In this document: in pieces, positions 1 to 8,759 of the stretch
Layout of the letters: every line of letters begins with the position of its first letter
Position numbering within the stretch: position 1 is the stretch's first letter
Assembly (NCBI GenBank): GCA_964203275.1
Contig: CAXNMF010000018.1
Span: 16,084 to 80,083 of the forward strand
DNA: 64,000 bases
Direction: 5' to 3'
From: Ga0077527 sp945862135
GTDB taxonomy: Bacteria > Pseudomonadota > Gammaproteobacteria > Burkholderiales > SG8-41
The notes under the pieces: model-generated
Told to the model about the DNA's origin: nothing
The model's input: the letters and a program-made list of their open reading frames with translations, nothing else
The model's database searches: none
Position numbers and translations under genes: made by a program

Positions 1-660
1 GCGGAAGCACTGGAACCGCGTATCGCCGAAGCACTGGGCCGCGGCTACAAGCTGATCAAGATCCATGAAATCGATCCCGCCATCATCCGCGCCGCACGCC
101 GCGCCTGCGGCGACGGCATACCGCTGATGGTGGACTGCAGCACACCGTGGACGCCGCTGCAGGCGGTGGCGATGTCCGATGAACTGTACGAACTCGATCT
201 CGAATTCCTCGAAGAACCGGTGTGGCCGCCGGAAGACCACGCCGGCCTCGCGCGGGTGCGCGCCGAAGGCGGCATTCCCGTGGCCGCCGGTGAAAACGTC
301 GGCACCGTCAATGAATTCCACCGCCTGTTCGAACGCGGCTCGCTGGATGTCGCACAACCGAGCGTCACCAAGGTCGGCGGCGTCACCGAAATGATGAAAG
401 TGTTCGCGCTGGCGGAAGCCCATGGCGTACGCGTGGTGCCGCACTCCGCCTATTTCGGACCAGGGCTTCTGGCCTCGATCCATGTCTGCGCGGCACAGGC
501 GCAGCAACCCTGGGTTGAACGTTTTTATTGCGATTTCGCCGAGAATCCACTGGGCGACGCGATCAATCCGAAAAACGGCCACTTCACGATCCCGCAGGGC
601 CCGGGCCTCGGCGTCGATCCCGATCCGGTGCTGCTGAAGAAATTCGCCATCGAATCCTGA
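1..660 (+). CDS. Mandelate racemase/muconate lactonizing enzyme family protein (5' partial)
   Basis: Open from the first base to a TGA at 658-660, so only the C-terminal 219 residues are present. It shows the (beta/alpha)7-barrel signature of the enolase superfamily: a KIHE motif where the KxK acid/base pair sits, then VDCS, EEP and GEN, which supply the three acidic Mg2+ ligands, and a QPSVTKVGG strand. This subgroup comprises sugar-acid or dicarboxylate dehydratases and racemases that abstract a proton alpha to a carboxylate. The exact substrate cannot be read from the fragment. The second member of the superfamily, at 31551-32729, has a KIK motif instead of KIH, so the two are unlikely to share chemistry. 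Confidence 0.9.
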   Translation, partial: AEALEPRIAEALGRGYKLIKIHEIDPAIIRAARRACGDGIPLMVDCSTPWTPLQAVAMSDELYELDLEFLEEPVWPPEDHAGLARVRAEGGIPVAAGENVGTVNEFHRLFERGSLDVAQPSVTKVGGVTEMMKVFALAEAHGVRVVPHSAYFGPGLLASIHVCAAQAQQPWVERFYCDFAENPLGDAINPKNGHFTIPQGPGLGVDPDPVLLKKFAIES

Positions 661-828
661 CCGGAGCACCGGCAGCCGCCGGTGCTGGTCATGACCTGCC
701 GCGTGGTGCACATGCTTTACGCGGAATCCGCTACGCTGCAGCTGACAAGATGCGCTGCCCGGCTCATCACTGAAGTCGCGGAAAACAACAATACATCTGC
801 AAAGCACCCGCAAAAAAGGAAGAGGCCC

Positions 829-1725
829 ATGAACCCGTTCATCCGCATTTCCGCGCTGCTGCTGTGCAGCGCCATCGCACCCGACGCCGCTGCGGCCGCT
901 TACGAAGACAAATACCTCGACGCCAACGGCGTCAAGATCCGCTACATCGATACCGGCAAAGGCGAGGCCATCGTGCTGCTGCACGGCGGCACGTCAAATC
1001 TTGAAAGCTGGACCACGCGCGGCGTCGTCGACAATCTTTCGAAAGACTTTCGTGTCATCGCCTTCGACGCGCGCGGCCACGGCAAAAGCGATTCACCGCG
1101 CGAACCTTCGGCCTATGGCCGTCAGCAGGCGTTGGACGTCGTTCGCATTCTGGATGCGCTGAAAATCGACAAGGCGCACATCATCGGTTTTTCGCTGGGC
1201 AGCAGCACCGTGGCGCAACTCCTGACGCTGCATCCCGAACGCTTCATCACGGCCGTGCAAGTCGCCGGCGCCGGCCGCACCCCGGCCGAAGCCAACGACC
1301 CGCGCATCGAAACCGAAGCCGCGGAAATCGCCCGCGACTGCATCAGCCGCAGCCGCGTGATGCGCCAGGCGCCAGCGGGCATGAAACCGACGGACGAAGA
1401 AATCCAGAAACGCATTGCCGCCTGCCGTGCCGATACCACTTTTGATCCGCTGGCGGTTGCAGCCTCGCTGCGCGGCTACCGCGATCAGGCGGTGACGCCG
1501 GAACAGATGGCTGCGGTCAAAGTGCCGACGCTGGGCATTGTCGGCACGCTGGATCACACGCTAAAAGCCATGCAGAACCTGAAAAAAATCCGTCCCGACA
1601 TGAAACTGGTTCTGCTCGACGGCATCTCGCACACCGGCAAGACCGGCATCCAGGGCAGTCCGGCGCTGGTCACGGAAATCCGCAGCTTTATCGCCGAGCA
1701 ACGCAAACCCGCGAACAGTTACTGA
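829..1725 (+). CDS. Secreted alpha/beta hydrolase
   Basis: A 298-residue alpha/beta-hydrolase fold protein. The ATG at 829 is chosen over an in-frame start at 682 because a purine-rich ribosome site (AAAAAAGGAAGAGG) precedes it and the protein then begins with a signal peptide ending in an Ala-rich stretch. HGG follows the first strand (oxyanion region), DARGHG is typical of the family, and GFSLGS is the nucleophile elbow with Ser. A late Asp (GTLDH) and His (ISHTG) complete a plausible triad. It is probably a periplasmic esterase or lactonase. It lies between an enolase-type gene and an antiporter, with no overlap to either. Confidence 0.85.
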   Translation: MNPFIRISALLLCSAIAPDAAAAAYEDKYLDANGVKIRYIDTGKGEAIVLLHGGTSNLESWTTRGVVDNLSKDFRVIAFDARGHGKSDSPREPSAYGRQQALDVVRILDALKIDKAHIIGFSLGSSTVAQLLTLHPERFITAVQVAGAGRTPAEANDPRIETEAAEIARDCISRSRVMRQAPAGMKPTDEEIQKRIAACRADTTFDPLAVAASLRGYRDQAVTPEQMAAVKVPTLGIVGTLDHTLKAMQNLKKIRPDMKLVLLDGISHTGKTGIQGSPALVTEIRSFIAEQRKPANSY

Positions 1726-1800
1726 GTATTCGCACAGCGGGATAAACTCCTGCTGCGCCGCTTTGCGGCCGCCTTTGCCATCGATCCGAGGCTGACCGCC

Positions 1801-3597
1801 ATGTCCCTGCTCGAAAAAACCGCCGTCTTCCTGCTCACAGCCGTATTGCTGGTACCGTTGTTCCAGCGTTTCCGGCTCGGCGCCGTCCTCGGCTACCTTG
1901 CTGCCGGCGTCGTGCTCGGACCATGGGGATTCGGCATTGTCAGCGACGTCGAATCGACCCTGCATATCGCCGAGTTCGGCGTGGTGTTGCTGTTGTTCCT
2001 GATCGGACTCGAACTGGAACCCGCACGCCTGTGGGCGCTGCGCCGCCCGGTATTTGGCTCCGGCGGCGCACAGGTCGGCATCACCGGCCTGTTGCTGACG
2101 GGTGCCGGCACTGCACTCGGCCTGTCATGGCAGGCGGCGGTCATCGCCGGTTTCGCCGGTGCAATGTCGTCGACAGCACTGGTACTTTCAGCACTCGCCG
2201 AAAAAGGCGAACTCGGCCAGCCGCATGGCCGGGAGTCGTTCGCGGTATTGCTGTTCCAGGACCTCGCGGTGATTCCGTTGCTTGCACTGCTGCCGCTGCT
2301 CGGTGGCGAAGGCCACGCCAACGCCAACTGGGTCTCCGCCGTCAAAGGGGTCGCGGCGATCGCCATCGTCATCGTCGGCGGCCGGCTGGTGGTACATCCG
2401 CTGCTCAAGTTCATCGCCACCCACGGCAGCCGCGAAGTGTTCACCGCGGCATCGCTACTGGTTGTCATCGGCGCCGCGGCGATCATGGACCGCATCGGCC
2501 TGTCGATGGCGCTGGGGGCCTTCCTCGCCGGCGTGGTGCTTGCCGAATCCGAGTTCACCCACGAACTCAAAGCCGACATCGAACCGTTCAAGGGGCTGCT
2601 GCTCGGCCTGTTTTTCATGGCGGTGGGCATGAGCGCCGACGTCGGCCTGCTGCGCGCACAACCGCTGCTGTTGTTCGGTCTCGCGCTGGGTTTGATCGTG
2701 ATCAAGGCCGCGATCATGTACGGCATCGCGCGGCTGCGCGGCGCCGACAATGAAAGCGCACAACGCACCGCGGTGATGCTGTCCGAAGGCGGCGAATTCG
2801 CCTTCGTGCTGTTTTCCTCTGCACTCGCGCTCGGCGTACTGGAACAGGCGACCGCACGACTGCTGGTTCTGGTGGTGACTCTCTCGATGCTGCTTGCGCC
2901 GGGTCTGTTCGCGCTGCACGACCGACTGCTCAAGCGCTGGCTGGAACGCACCGCGGCGCCGGAATACGACACCATAGACGGCCCGCCCAGTCCGGTGATC
3001 ATCGCCGGCTTCGGCCGTTACGGCCAGATCGTGTCACGGGTGCTGCGCATGTGCGGCGTGCATTTCACCGCACTCGAAATCAGTTTCCAGCAGGTTGATT
3101 TTGTGCGGCGATTCGGCAACAAGGTGTACTTCGGCGACGCGTCACGGCTGGAACTGCTGGAAGCCGCCAAGGCCGGTGAAGCGAAACTGTTCGTGCTGGC
3201 GATCGATGACGTCGAAGCCTCCGTGCGCACTGCGCAGATGGTGCGCCGGCATTTCCCCAAACTCACCATCATTGCCCGTGCCCGCAATCGCCAGCATTAC
3301 TTCCAGTTGCGCAAACTCGGCATCAACGCGATTTTCCGCGAGACCTTCCCGTCCAGCCTGGAAGCCGCTCACCGTGCGCTGCTGCAGATCGGCCTCGGCG
3401 TCGCCGCCGCCGAACGCGCAATCGCACTGTTCAAACAGCACGACGAGGAGCAGTTGAGCGCGCAGTACGCGGTACAGCACGATGAAGCGCAGCTGATCCA
3501 GAACAGTCGTGATGCGGCAGCACAACTGAAAGAGCTGTTCGAGGCCGACGCCGTCGGACCACAGGCCGGATTCCCGCAGGCCGGAAACGGCCGCTGA
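1801..3597 (+). CDS. Kef-type monovalent cation:proton antiporter (CPA2) with TrkA-N domain
   Basis: A 598-residue inner-membrane protein. Residues 1 to about 385 are hydrophobic and resemble the Na+/H+ exchanger domain of KefB/KefC, including the LGYLAAGVVLGP segment near the N-terminus and the LLFQDLAVIPLL segment. From about residue 398 a Rossmann NAD-binding TrkA-N domain starts with GFGRYG. The C-terminus is a soluble tail. The architecture matches potassium efflux systems that exchange K+ for H+. No ancillary KefF/KefG gene is adjacent, so glutathione gating cannot be claimed. Whether it is KefB- or KefC-like is not resolved. Confidence 0.9.
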   Translation: MSLLEKTAVFLLTAVLLVPLFQRFRLGAVLGYLAAGVVLGPWGFGIVSDVESTLHIAEFGVVLLLFLIGLELEPARLWALRRPVFGSGGAQVGITGLLLTGAGTALGLSWQAAVIAGFAGAMSSTALVLSALAEKGELGQPHGRESFAVLLFQDLAVIPLLALLPLLGGEGHANANWVSAVKGVAAIAIVIVGGRLVVHPLLKFIATHGSREVFTAASLLVVIGAAAIMDRIGLSMALGAFLAGVVLAESEFTHELKADIEPFKGLLLGLFFMAVGMSADVGLLRAQPLLLFGLALGLIVIKAAIMYGIARLRGADNESAQRTAVMLSEGGEFAFVLFSSALALGVLEQATARLLVLVVTLSMLLAPGLFALHDRLLKRWLERTAAPEYDTIDGPPSPVIIAGFGRYGQIVSRVLRMCGVHFTALEISFQQVDFVRRFGNKVYFGDASRLELLEAAKAGEAKLFVLAIDDVEASVRTAQMVRRHFPKLTIIARARNRQHYFQLRKLGINAIFRETFPSSLEAAHRALLQIGLGVAAAERAIALFKQHDEEQLSAQYAVQHDEAQLIQNSRDAAAQLKELFEADAVGPQAGFPQAGNGR

Positions 3598-3610
3598 TCT
3601 GCGAACGGAA

Positions 3611-3866
3611 TCAGGAAGCGTTGAAAGGATTCACCTGCTCCGCGGCGTAAACCACCGGCGCTTCACTGCGGTGCGGCGCGTGGAGCAGTTGCCCGAAGTG
3701 CAGAACCTGTTTCGCAGCGGGGGCTGAGTTCCAACACCACCATGCCGCAACAATCCGGCGATTTCGTCAAAGCCAGCTGAAGACAATCGGCGTAACGATG
3801 CAATCGAACAACAGCAAGCGATAGCCCCTTCCCTATACCCTGAGGCAGATTGAATATAACCTGTTG
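3611..3866 (-). pseudogene. Possible C-terminal gene remnant with a +1 frameshift
   Basis: Reading the minus strand from about 3866, one frame stays open through residues such as LPQGIGKG, VRLHRYADCLQ and GMVVLELSP. It then needs one base removed from the CCCCC run at 3718-3722 to continue as AAKQVLHFGQLLHAP and VVYAAEQVNPFNAS, ending at a TGA (3611-3613). The second half has GC-rich third codon positions like real genes here. No start codon or ribosome site is visible and I do not recognise the family. It could be a chance open frame. It sits in the gap between the Kef gene and the SnoaL protein. Confidence 0.22.
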
Positions 3867-3880
3867 TTTTTATTGATTTT

Positions 3881-4834
3881 TTATTCAATCAATAAATCAG
3901 GTTTGCCCAGTTGCAGCAGCACACCGAGTTCATCGGCAAAGGTCCAACTGCTGACAATCGCACCGTGATTGTCGAAATTGAGTATCGCCACGGCATTCAC
4001 GCCCATGTGCGCGCCGGTGGGCGCAATGCCGCAGAACGGCCCCGTGTGCGTGCCGTTGACGTTAAAGCGCACCCAAACCTGATTGCCCTCGGCCAGCAAC
4101 ACATCAAGACCGTAACGCCGCTCGGCAAAGGCTGCGTTCAGATTCATATCACCGTAGCCATGCGCCTTGCTGAATTCACGGGTGTGCTGAAACCCGAAAC
4201 GCAGATTGTGGTGACTGGCGGCAAGACCGTCCTTGGTCTGCGTCGACAGTCGCGTGCGTGCCGCGGTGAGTTTGTTGCGCGCCAGCGCAGTCTGCGCCGG
4301 CTGTGCTTCGAGTTTTTTGATGAAGCTTGCAGCATCGTCGGTTTGCGGCAACGACGGCGCAATCAACTTGCCGTCGGCCCGCGGCGGCAGCCTGGCGCCG
4401 AGCTGACGCAACAGCGCCGCCTCATCCATCATGAACCAGCCCTCAACCATCTGGCCGTTGACGATGCGCAGCAGCGCCACTTCATAGACATCGACTTTTT
4501 TGCCGGTCGCCGGAATGCCGAAAAAATTGCCGGTGTGCGTGCCGGTGACACGAAACAGCAGCCCGACCCGGTCACTGTCGGCAATCACCTGCTCGATGAC
4601 ATCGACCCGATCCGGAAACGCCGCACGCAGATACAACGCCGGATGCGGCCAGCCCTGATCGCGCGCATTGTTCGCCAGATGCAGATTCCCGCCGCGCACA
4701 CGGTCGTAATGCGGCGCCATCACTTCCTTCTCGACCTGCGGCATCTCCGGCGTGCCCTGCTTCTGCTTGAAGCGCAGCGCGATTTCGACGTTGCGGGCGA
4801 GTTCGCCGCTGCGCTTGGGGTTGAAGTGGTTCAC
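3881..4834 (-). CDS. Tandem SnoaL-like (ester cyclase) protein
   Basis: A 317-residue protein built from two similar SnoaL-like alpha+beta cone domains. Each carries a GTHTG-F-GI motif followed by a strand (about residues 97-105 and 258-266), which is typical of the SnoaL/ester-cyclase (NTF2-like) superfamily. The repeats are separated by a linker around residues 150-190. It probably binds or isomerises a small polar substrate, but the reaction is unknown and no secretion signal is seen. The start is GTG at 4834 with no good ribosome site, so a later start is possible. It is the last gene before a sharp drop in GC content. Confidence 0.75.
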   Translation of the reverse strand: MNHFNPKRSGELARNVEIALRFKQKQGTPEMPQVEKEVMAPHYDRVRGGNLHLANNARDQGWPHPALYLRAAFPDRVDVIEQVIADSDRVGLLFRVTGTHTGNFFGIPATGKKVDVYEVALLRIVNGQMVEGWFMMDEAALLRQLGARLPPRADGKLIAPSLPQTDDAASFIKKLEAQPAQTALARNKLTAARTRLSTQTKDGLAASHHNLRFGFQHTREFSKAHGYGDMNLNAAFAERRYGLDVLLAEGNQVWVRFNVNGTHTGPFCGIAPTGAHMGVNAVAILNFDNHGAIVSSWTFADELGVLLQLGKPDLLIE

Positions 4835-4877
4835 TTATCTTTTGCACGCTTCAGAAGTTGGCTGAACTTCATCAATT

Positions 4878-5222
4878 TTAGAAAGTTCCAGTTCTATTAA
4901 TACGCTCATATTCCACTTCTGGGATTAACCGCTCCGTGACGCCAGTTGTTCGGAGGAAGACCTTGCCATCGGATAATGTCATTCCACAAAATTCCTTAGT
5001 TTCGATGCATCGAATCACAAACTCTTCAGCATCGAATCCTGATTCCCGTTCGCCATCCCGTAATTGCTTATTCCAAATATCGAAACAGCCCTGAATCTCC
5101 TCCACCGCACCTTCGACATCATCAAACCAAACAACCGAGTCGCCGTCATCCGTAGAATCAAAAACAAAGTCCCGGAAACCCTCTTGCCAATAGTATGTCA
5201 ATAACTCGAAGTGATAGGACAT
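4878..5222 (-). CDS. Small acidic protein of unknown function next to an HNH nuclease
   Basis: 114 residues with a clear AAGGAT ribosome site upstream of ATG 5222. The family is not recognised. The middle is strongly acidic (clusters such as DSTDDGD and DDVEGAVEE) and there is no signal peptide or membrane segment. It starts 32 bases after the HNH nuclease stop and reads in the same direction, so the two are probably co-transcribed. Base composition is clearly lower in GC than in the flanking genes. A small acidic protein encoded directly after a nuclease resembles the layout of immunity or antitoxin genes, but that is inference from context only. Confidence 0.6.
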   Translation of the reverse strand: MSYHFELLTYYWQEGFRDFVFDSTDDGDSVVWFDDVEGAVEEIQGCFDIWNKQLRDGERESGFDAEEFVIRCIETKEFCGMTLSDGKVFLRTTGVTERLIPEVEYERINRTGTF

Positions 5223-5254
5223 CGCGACATCCTTTACATTTTCCGGTTACTTTT

Positions 5255-6046
5255 TTAGTTACGACCATCAAATCTATTTTTGTTGTGCCACTCCAGAAAA
5301 TCCGGATCCGGCCAAAACTTTTCCGGCAACCGAATCTTCATTCCATCCATCTTTAGGATACCAACATCAATCATTGCAATATCAGCGTGCCCCTTCATCT
5401 TCTTTGATATTCGCAAACGATACTCCGGAGTAACGGTAATCAACCCCAAATCGAATGCCCGGTCATGAAGTGCCGAAAGACACAAGCCATTTCGGGGATT
5501 CAATCGATTCAATTTATCCGCAGCCCATGGAACGATATGACTTGCTATTAGGAGGCGTGGCTCCTGAAGAGAAGAAATACAGCACCGATTTTGATAACTA
5601 CTCAGAACAGCTTTTCGGAAAAAAGATTGTTTAATACGCGTCTCGACTACCACAGCTTTTGTGGCGCCTTCATAATTTTCTAATGGCTCATGATCAAATT
5701 CGAACTCTTCGACCCTTGAAAGCGCAGCCCCTTTTGAAAAACCATCGACCGCATTCTTGCTTTCGAGCGCAAGAAGCTCCCAATCTTCGTGAAACTCGTT
5801 CCATATTTCCTGATCACCCGCCGATGCATTGCCCAACCCAGCGCGTCCCGTTGACGTAATAGCCGGATCAAGACTCGCGAAATTGACCAACTTCATTGCA
5901 ACTGATGATGGAGTTCGACCAATTAACTCGGAGAGCTGAATGATTTCCGGGTTGCCTTTATGCATTTTTCCAAATGGCAACTGGCAATACAAATTAAACG
6001 CAACGAGCAATTCCTTGCGCGACCAACGAGTATTACGCTTTGCCAT
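5255..6046 (-). CDS. HNH endonuclease family protein
   Basis: ATG 6046 (MAKRNTRWS) is preferred to an in-frame start at 6148. The resulting 263-residue protein has an N-terminal helical DNA-binding-like part (RWSRKELLVAFNLY, LIGRTPSSVAMKL) and a C-terminal HNH nuclease module. That module comprises CCISS, then SHIVPWA with the first His, NPRNGLCLSALHDRAFD with the Asn and second His, and a GLI strand. This arrangement is seen in intracellular restriction-type HNH proteins. No secretion signal is present. GC content is well below that of neighbours, consistent with horizontal acquisition. The acidic partner at 4878-5222 follows in the same transcription unit. The target is unknown. Confidence 0.82.
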   Translation of the reverse strand: MAKRNTRWSRKELLVAFNLYCQLPFGKMHKGNPEIIQLSELIGRTPSSVAMKLVNFASLDPAITSTGRAGLGNASAGDQEIWNEFHEDWELLALESKNAVDGFSKGAALSRVEEFEFDHEPLENYEGATKAVVVETRIKQSFFRKAVLSSYQNRCCISSLQEPRLLIASHIVPWAADKLNRLNPRNGLCLSALHDRAFDLGLITVTPEYRLRISKKMKGHADIAMIDVGILKMDGMKIRLPEKFWPDPDFLEWHNKNRFDGRN

Positions 6047-6286
6047 TGAGGATACCCTGCCTAGTCTTATAGCTATCCTGAAATAATATCGCTTACTACG
6101 ACGATCAAGATAAGTAACAAGGTCAAACAAGAGTGCCACTCGCCGCATAAGATTCTTCTTTTACACCACCTTACCAGCAACCGGAACACTATGGACATCA
6201 TCACAACACGCCGTACACCTCACAACCCTTTTCTCCATGCAATTCAACATCGTAGTGCAGCCCGATAATCGCCTCGCCGCACAAAC

Positions 6287-6314
6287 AAAACGGGAGCCTC
6301 AGCTCCCGTTTTTT
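6287..6314. terminator. Bidirectional rho-independent terminator
   Basis: A perfect 7-bp stem (CGGGAGC / GCTCCCG, 6291-6297 and 6302-6308) with a 4-base loop. It is flanked by AAAA on the left and TTTTTT on the right. It lies just after the end of the PEP-CTERM gene on the minus strand. Confidence 0.85.
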
Positions 6315-6340
6315 ATACCCGGCGCCCGCAGGCGCCACGA

Positions 6341-7228
6341 TCACGCCGCGCGACTGCGCCGTCGACGCGCCACAAACCCCATCAGGCTGACGCCGGCCAT
6401 CATCAGCGCCCAGGTTTCAGGTTCCGGCACTGGTGCAGGAACGGTGGTTACATTGCTGAAGTTCGCACCCTGCAATCCGCTGAAGTCGAAAGCCAGCGCG
6501 GTGTCGAAGGCTTCATCGCCCCAGTTGATCACGCCGAACTCGAGGTAATACGAACCGCTGTTGGCGAAGGTGTAGGCGGAGTTGATCCATCCCGACGGTC
6601 CGCAGGTGTTGGCGCTGGTCCAGCAGTAGCCGCTGGAGAAGCCGAGCGGCGACCATTCGGTGCTCGACACGTTGAAGCCGATCGAGTCGCCGTCGTTGAG
6701 CACGGCATCGAGTTCTTTCGGCTGGCTGTCGTCGACCTGGCGTTTGAGCACGTCGCCGGGGACGACGCTGCCGCGCGCGGAGTTTTAGCTGCGCGCGGTG
6801 AACAGCCATGCGGCGGTTTCATTGCTGCCGGCGGTGACCAGCCGCGCCCATGCGTAGTCGTTGTAGCCGCGGCCGTCGGTCGACACGTAGTTGAAGCGCA
6901 GGGTCAGCGTGTTGTTGGCCAGCGCACTGAATGCGCTGGAAACAATTTTCGAACCATTGGTCTGGTTTTCGCTGCCCTTGCCTTCGTCGCGCAGTACCAG
7001 CGGCGACACGTCATACACACCGCCTGCTGTGGTGACATAACCGAACTGCGTGTTGCCGGTCGGTGAATTGGGCACGGTGCTGTCGCCGGAAATGATGCCG
7101 GCAGCACCGGTGGCGGTCCACGTGGTATCGGCTATGGACGTGCTCGCGGCGTGGGTTGCAAATGCCGCAGTTGCTGTGACTGCAGCGAGCAGTCTGGTGG
7201 CGTTCAGGGCAAGCCTGTTGAAGTTCAT
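6341..7228 (-). pseudogene. PEP-CTERM sorting-domain protein interrupted by an in-frame stop
   Basis: The gene starts at ATG 7228 with GGAG nine bases upstream and encodes a signal peptide (NFNRLALNATRLL, cleavage near THAAS), then a beta-rich extracellular domain. The frame hits TAA at 6785-6787 and continues open in the same frame to a C-terminal PEP-CTERM signal: VPEPETWALMMAG, a hydrophobic helix and RRRRSRAA. PEP-CTERM proteins are exported and sorted by exosortase in biofilm-forming Gram-negatives. No exosortase is in the window. The reading frame is 296 codons with one nonsense codon and no frameshift, so it is either a recent nonsense mutation or a single base-call error. Without the C-terminus the product would not be anchored. 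Confidence 0.8.
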
Positions 7229-7468
7229 CGCAAAGATCTCCGAATCCGGTTTCAAGGCCATGCAATTCATTCCAGGCATGGCCAGTCTTGGTCACGCCGC
7301 AGCGGTCACTGCAGCGTCTGTCGGCCAATACCATTGCAACACCCGTGCCAGCATCAGGGTAATTTATAACTTGTTGTTTATATTGTATTTTTTAAATCCG
7401 GCCGAGGAGCGGCGCGTATCAACCGGGGTAAATCCCCCAATGAATGGGGATAGCTACCCGAAGCAGGG

Positions 7469-8605
7469 TCAGGCTTTGCGCGACTTCATGCTGCGCGTGA
7501 GCAGGCTGCCGCAAAGCATCAGACCGCCGAGCAGCCAGAACACCCCCGACACGCCGAGCACCGCGCCAATCGCGCCGAAGGCCATCGGGCCGCTCATGCG
7601 CACGGCGTTGTTGACGGTGAGGCGGATGCCCAGCGTCTGGCCGGAACGGCCGTCAGCGGAGTTGGCGAACATCATGATCACGGTCAGCGGAATGCCGATG
7701 CCCATGCCGAGGCCGAAGAGGAAGGCGATGGCGCCGAGCACATAAGCGTTCGTTGAGAACGGCACCAGTGCAAAACCGATCGCACCAGTCACGAACACCC
7801 ACAACAACAGTTGCTCACCGGGATAACGTTCCGCCAGCCGCGCCAGGAAATTGCGCACGATGAACGCGGCGATCGCCAGCGTCGCCAGTACGCCGCCGAT
7901 CGCCGAGGCCGACAGTCCGATGGCGTGGCCATGGATGGGCACATAAAACTGGAACAGGTCATAACCGAGCTGCACCAGTCCGCCGGTGAGCAGCATGATC
8001 ACGACGCTGCGGTCCATCCAGGTGCGCGCAGTTGCCGCTCCCTTGCTGCCGCCGCGCGCCGGCGGCAGGCTGCGGCCCATGGTCAGCAACAGCGCGATGA
8101 CCACCACTGACAACGCTGCAGTGACCAGACAGGCCCAGCCGTATCCCAGATGGTCGATCGACAACCCGGCGATCAAGGGGCCGAAAAAACTGGTGGTCGC
8201 GCCGATCATGCTGAAGTTGGCGAAATTACGCGCGCGTTTCTTGGGTGTGCTGAGGTTGCCGATCAGGTTCTGCAGCGTGACATGAAAAAACGACAGCGCG
8301 AGACCGTTGAGCGCGGCGGCGGCGTAAAACACCGGCAGCACCGGAAAGAAGTACATCAACAACAGCGACACCGCAGCGCAGACCGCTGCAAACAGCAGCA
8401 GCTTGCGCGCCGCCTTGCGGTCGGCGAGTCCGCCGACCACCCATGACAACAGCACCGGAAACAGAAACAGCAGGCCGCCAATCAGGCCCACTTCGGTGGC
8501 CGATGCGCCGAGGTGCAGCGCATACAGCGTCAGCAACACCCGCATCGAGTTGTTGCCGGTGAAGTTGAAAAACGTCAGCGCTAGGGTCAGATATAGGGGG
8601 CGCAC
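7469..8605 (-). CDS. MFS transporter
   Basis: A 378-residue protein with about twelve hydrophobic helices in two sets of six. It has a typical MFS loop 2-3 motif (GGLADRKAARK) after the second helix and a hydrophilic central loop around residues 185-200. The start is GTG at 8605. It is a major facilitator in the inner membrane whose substrate cannot be inferred. The upstream side faces the TRAP receptor gene, with 154 bases between them. It may export or import a small metabolite. Confidence 0.85.
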   Translation of the reverse strand: MRPLYLTLALTFFNFTGNNSMRVLLTLYALHLGASATEVGLIGGLLFLFPVLLSWVVGGLADRKAARKLLLFAAVCAAVSLLLMYFFPVLPVFYAAAALNGLALSFFHVTLQNLIGNLSTPKKRARNFANFSMIGATTSFFGPLIAGLSIDHLGYGWACLVTAALSVVVIALLLTMGRSLPPARGGSKGAATARTWMDRSVVIMLLTGGLVQLGYDLFQFYVPIHGHAIGLSASAIGGVLATLAIAAFIVRNFLARLAERYPGEQLLLWVFVTGAIGFALVPFSTNAYVLGAIAFLFGLGMGIGIPLTVIMMFANSADGRSGQTLGIRLTVNNAVRMSGPMAFGAIGAVLGVSGVFWLLGGLMLCGSLLTRSMKSRKA

Positions 8606-8759
8606 GGTGTTACGCGATTCTGCTGTTAAAAATCAAATTGAATCCACGCACACTGCGACGTGCGCACCACCATGGTAACTGGAAGCGGTGCGCACAGTTC
8701 ATCTGCAACACTGAACACATGTCCCCGTTGATAACAGGGAGCTGCCGGCCGGCAGCCGC

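Noticed and set aside
1893..3002. 369-codon minus-strand frame opposite the Kef antiporter
   Set aside because: Ser/Pro/Arg/Thr-rich shadow with no domain; the antiporter on the plus strand is complete.
3911..4900. Long plus-strand open frame of 329 codons opposite the SnoaL gene
   Set aside because: Composition is His/Arg/Gln-rich, typical of an antisense shadow. The minus-strand SnoaL repeats are clearly real.
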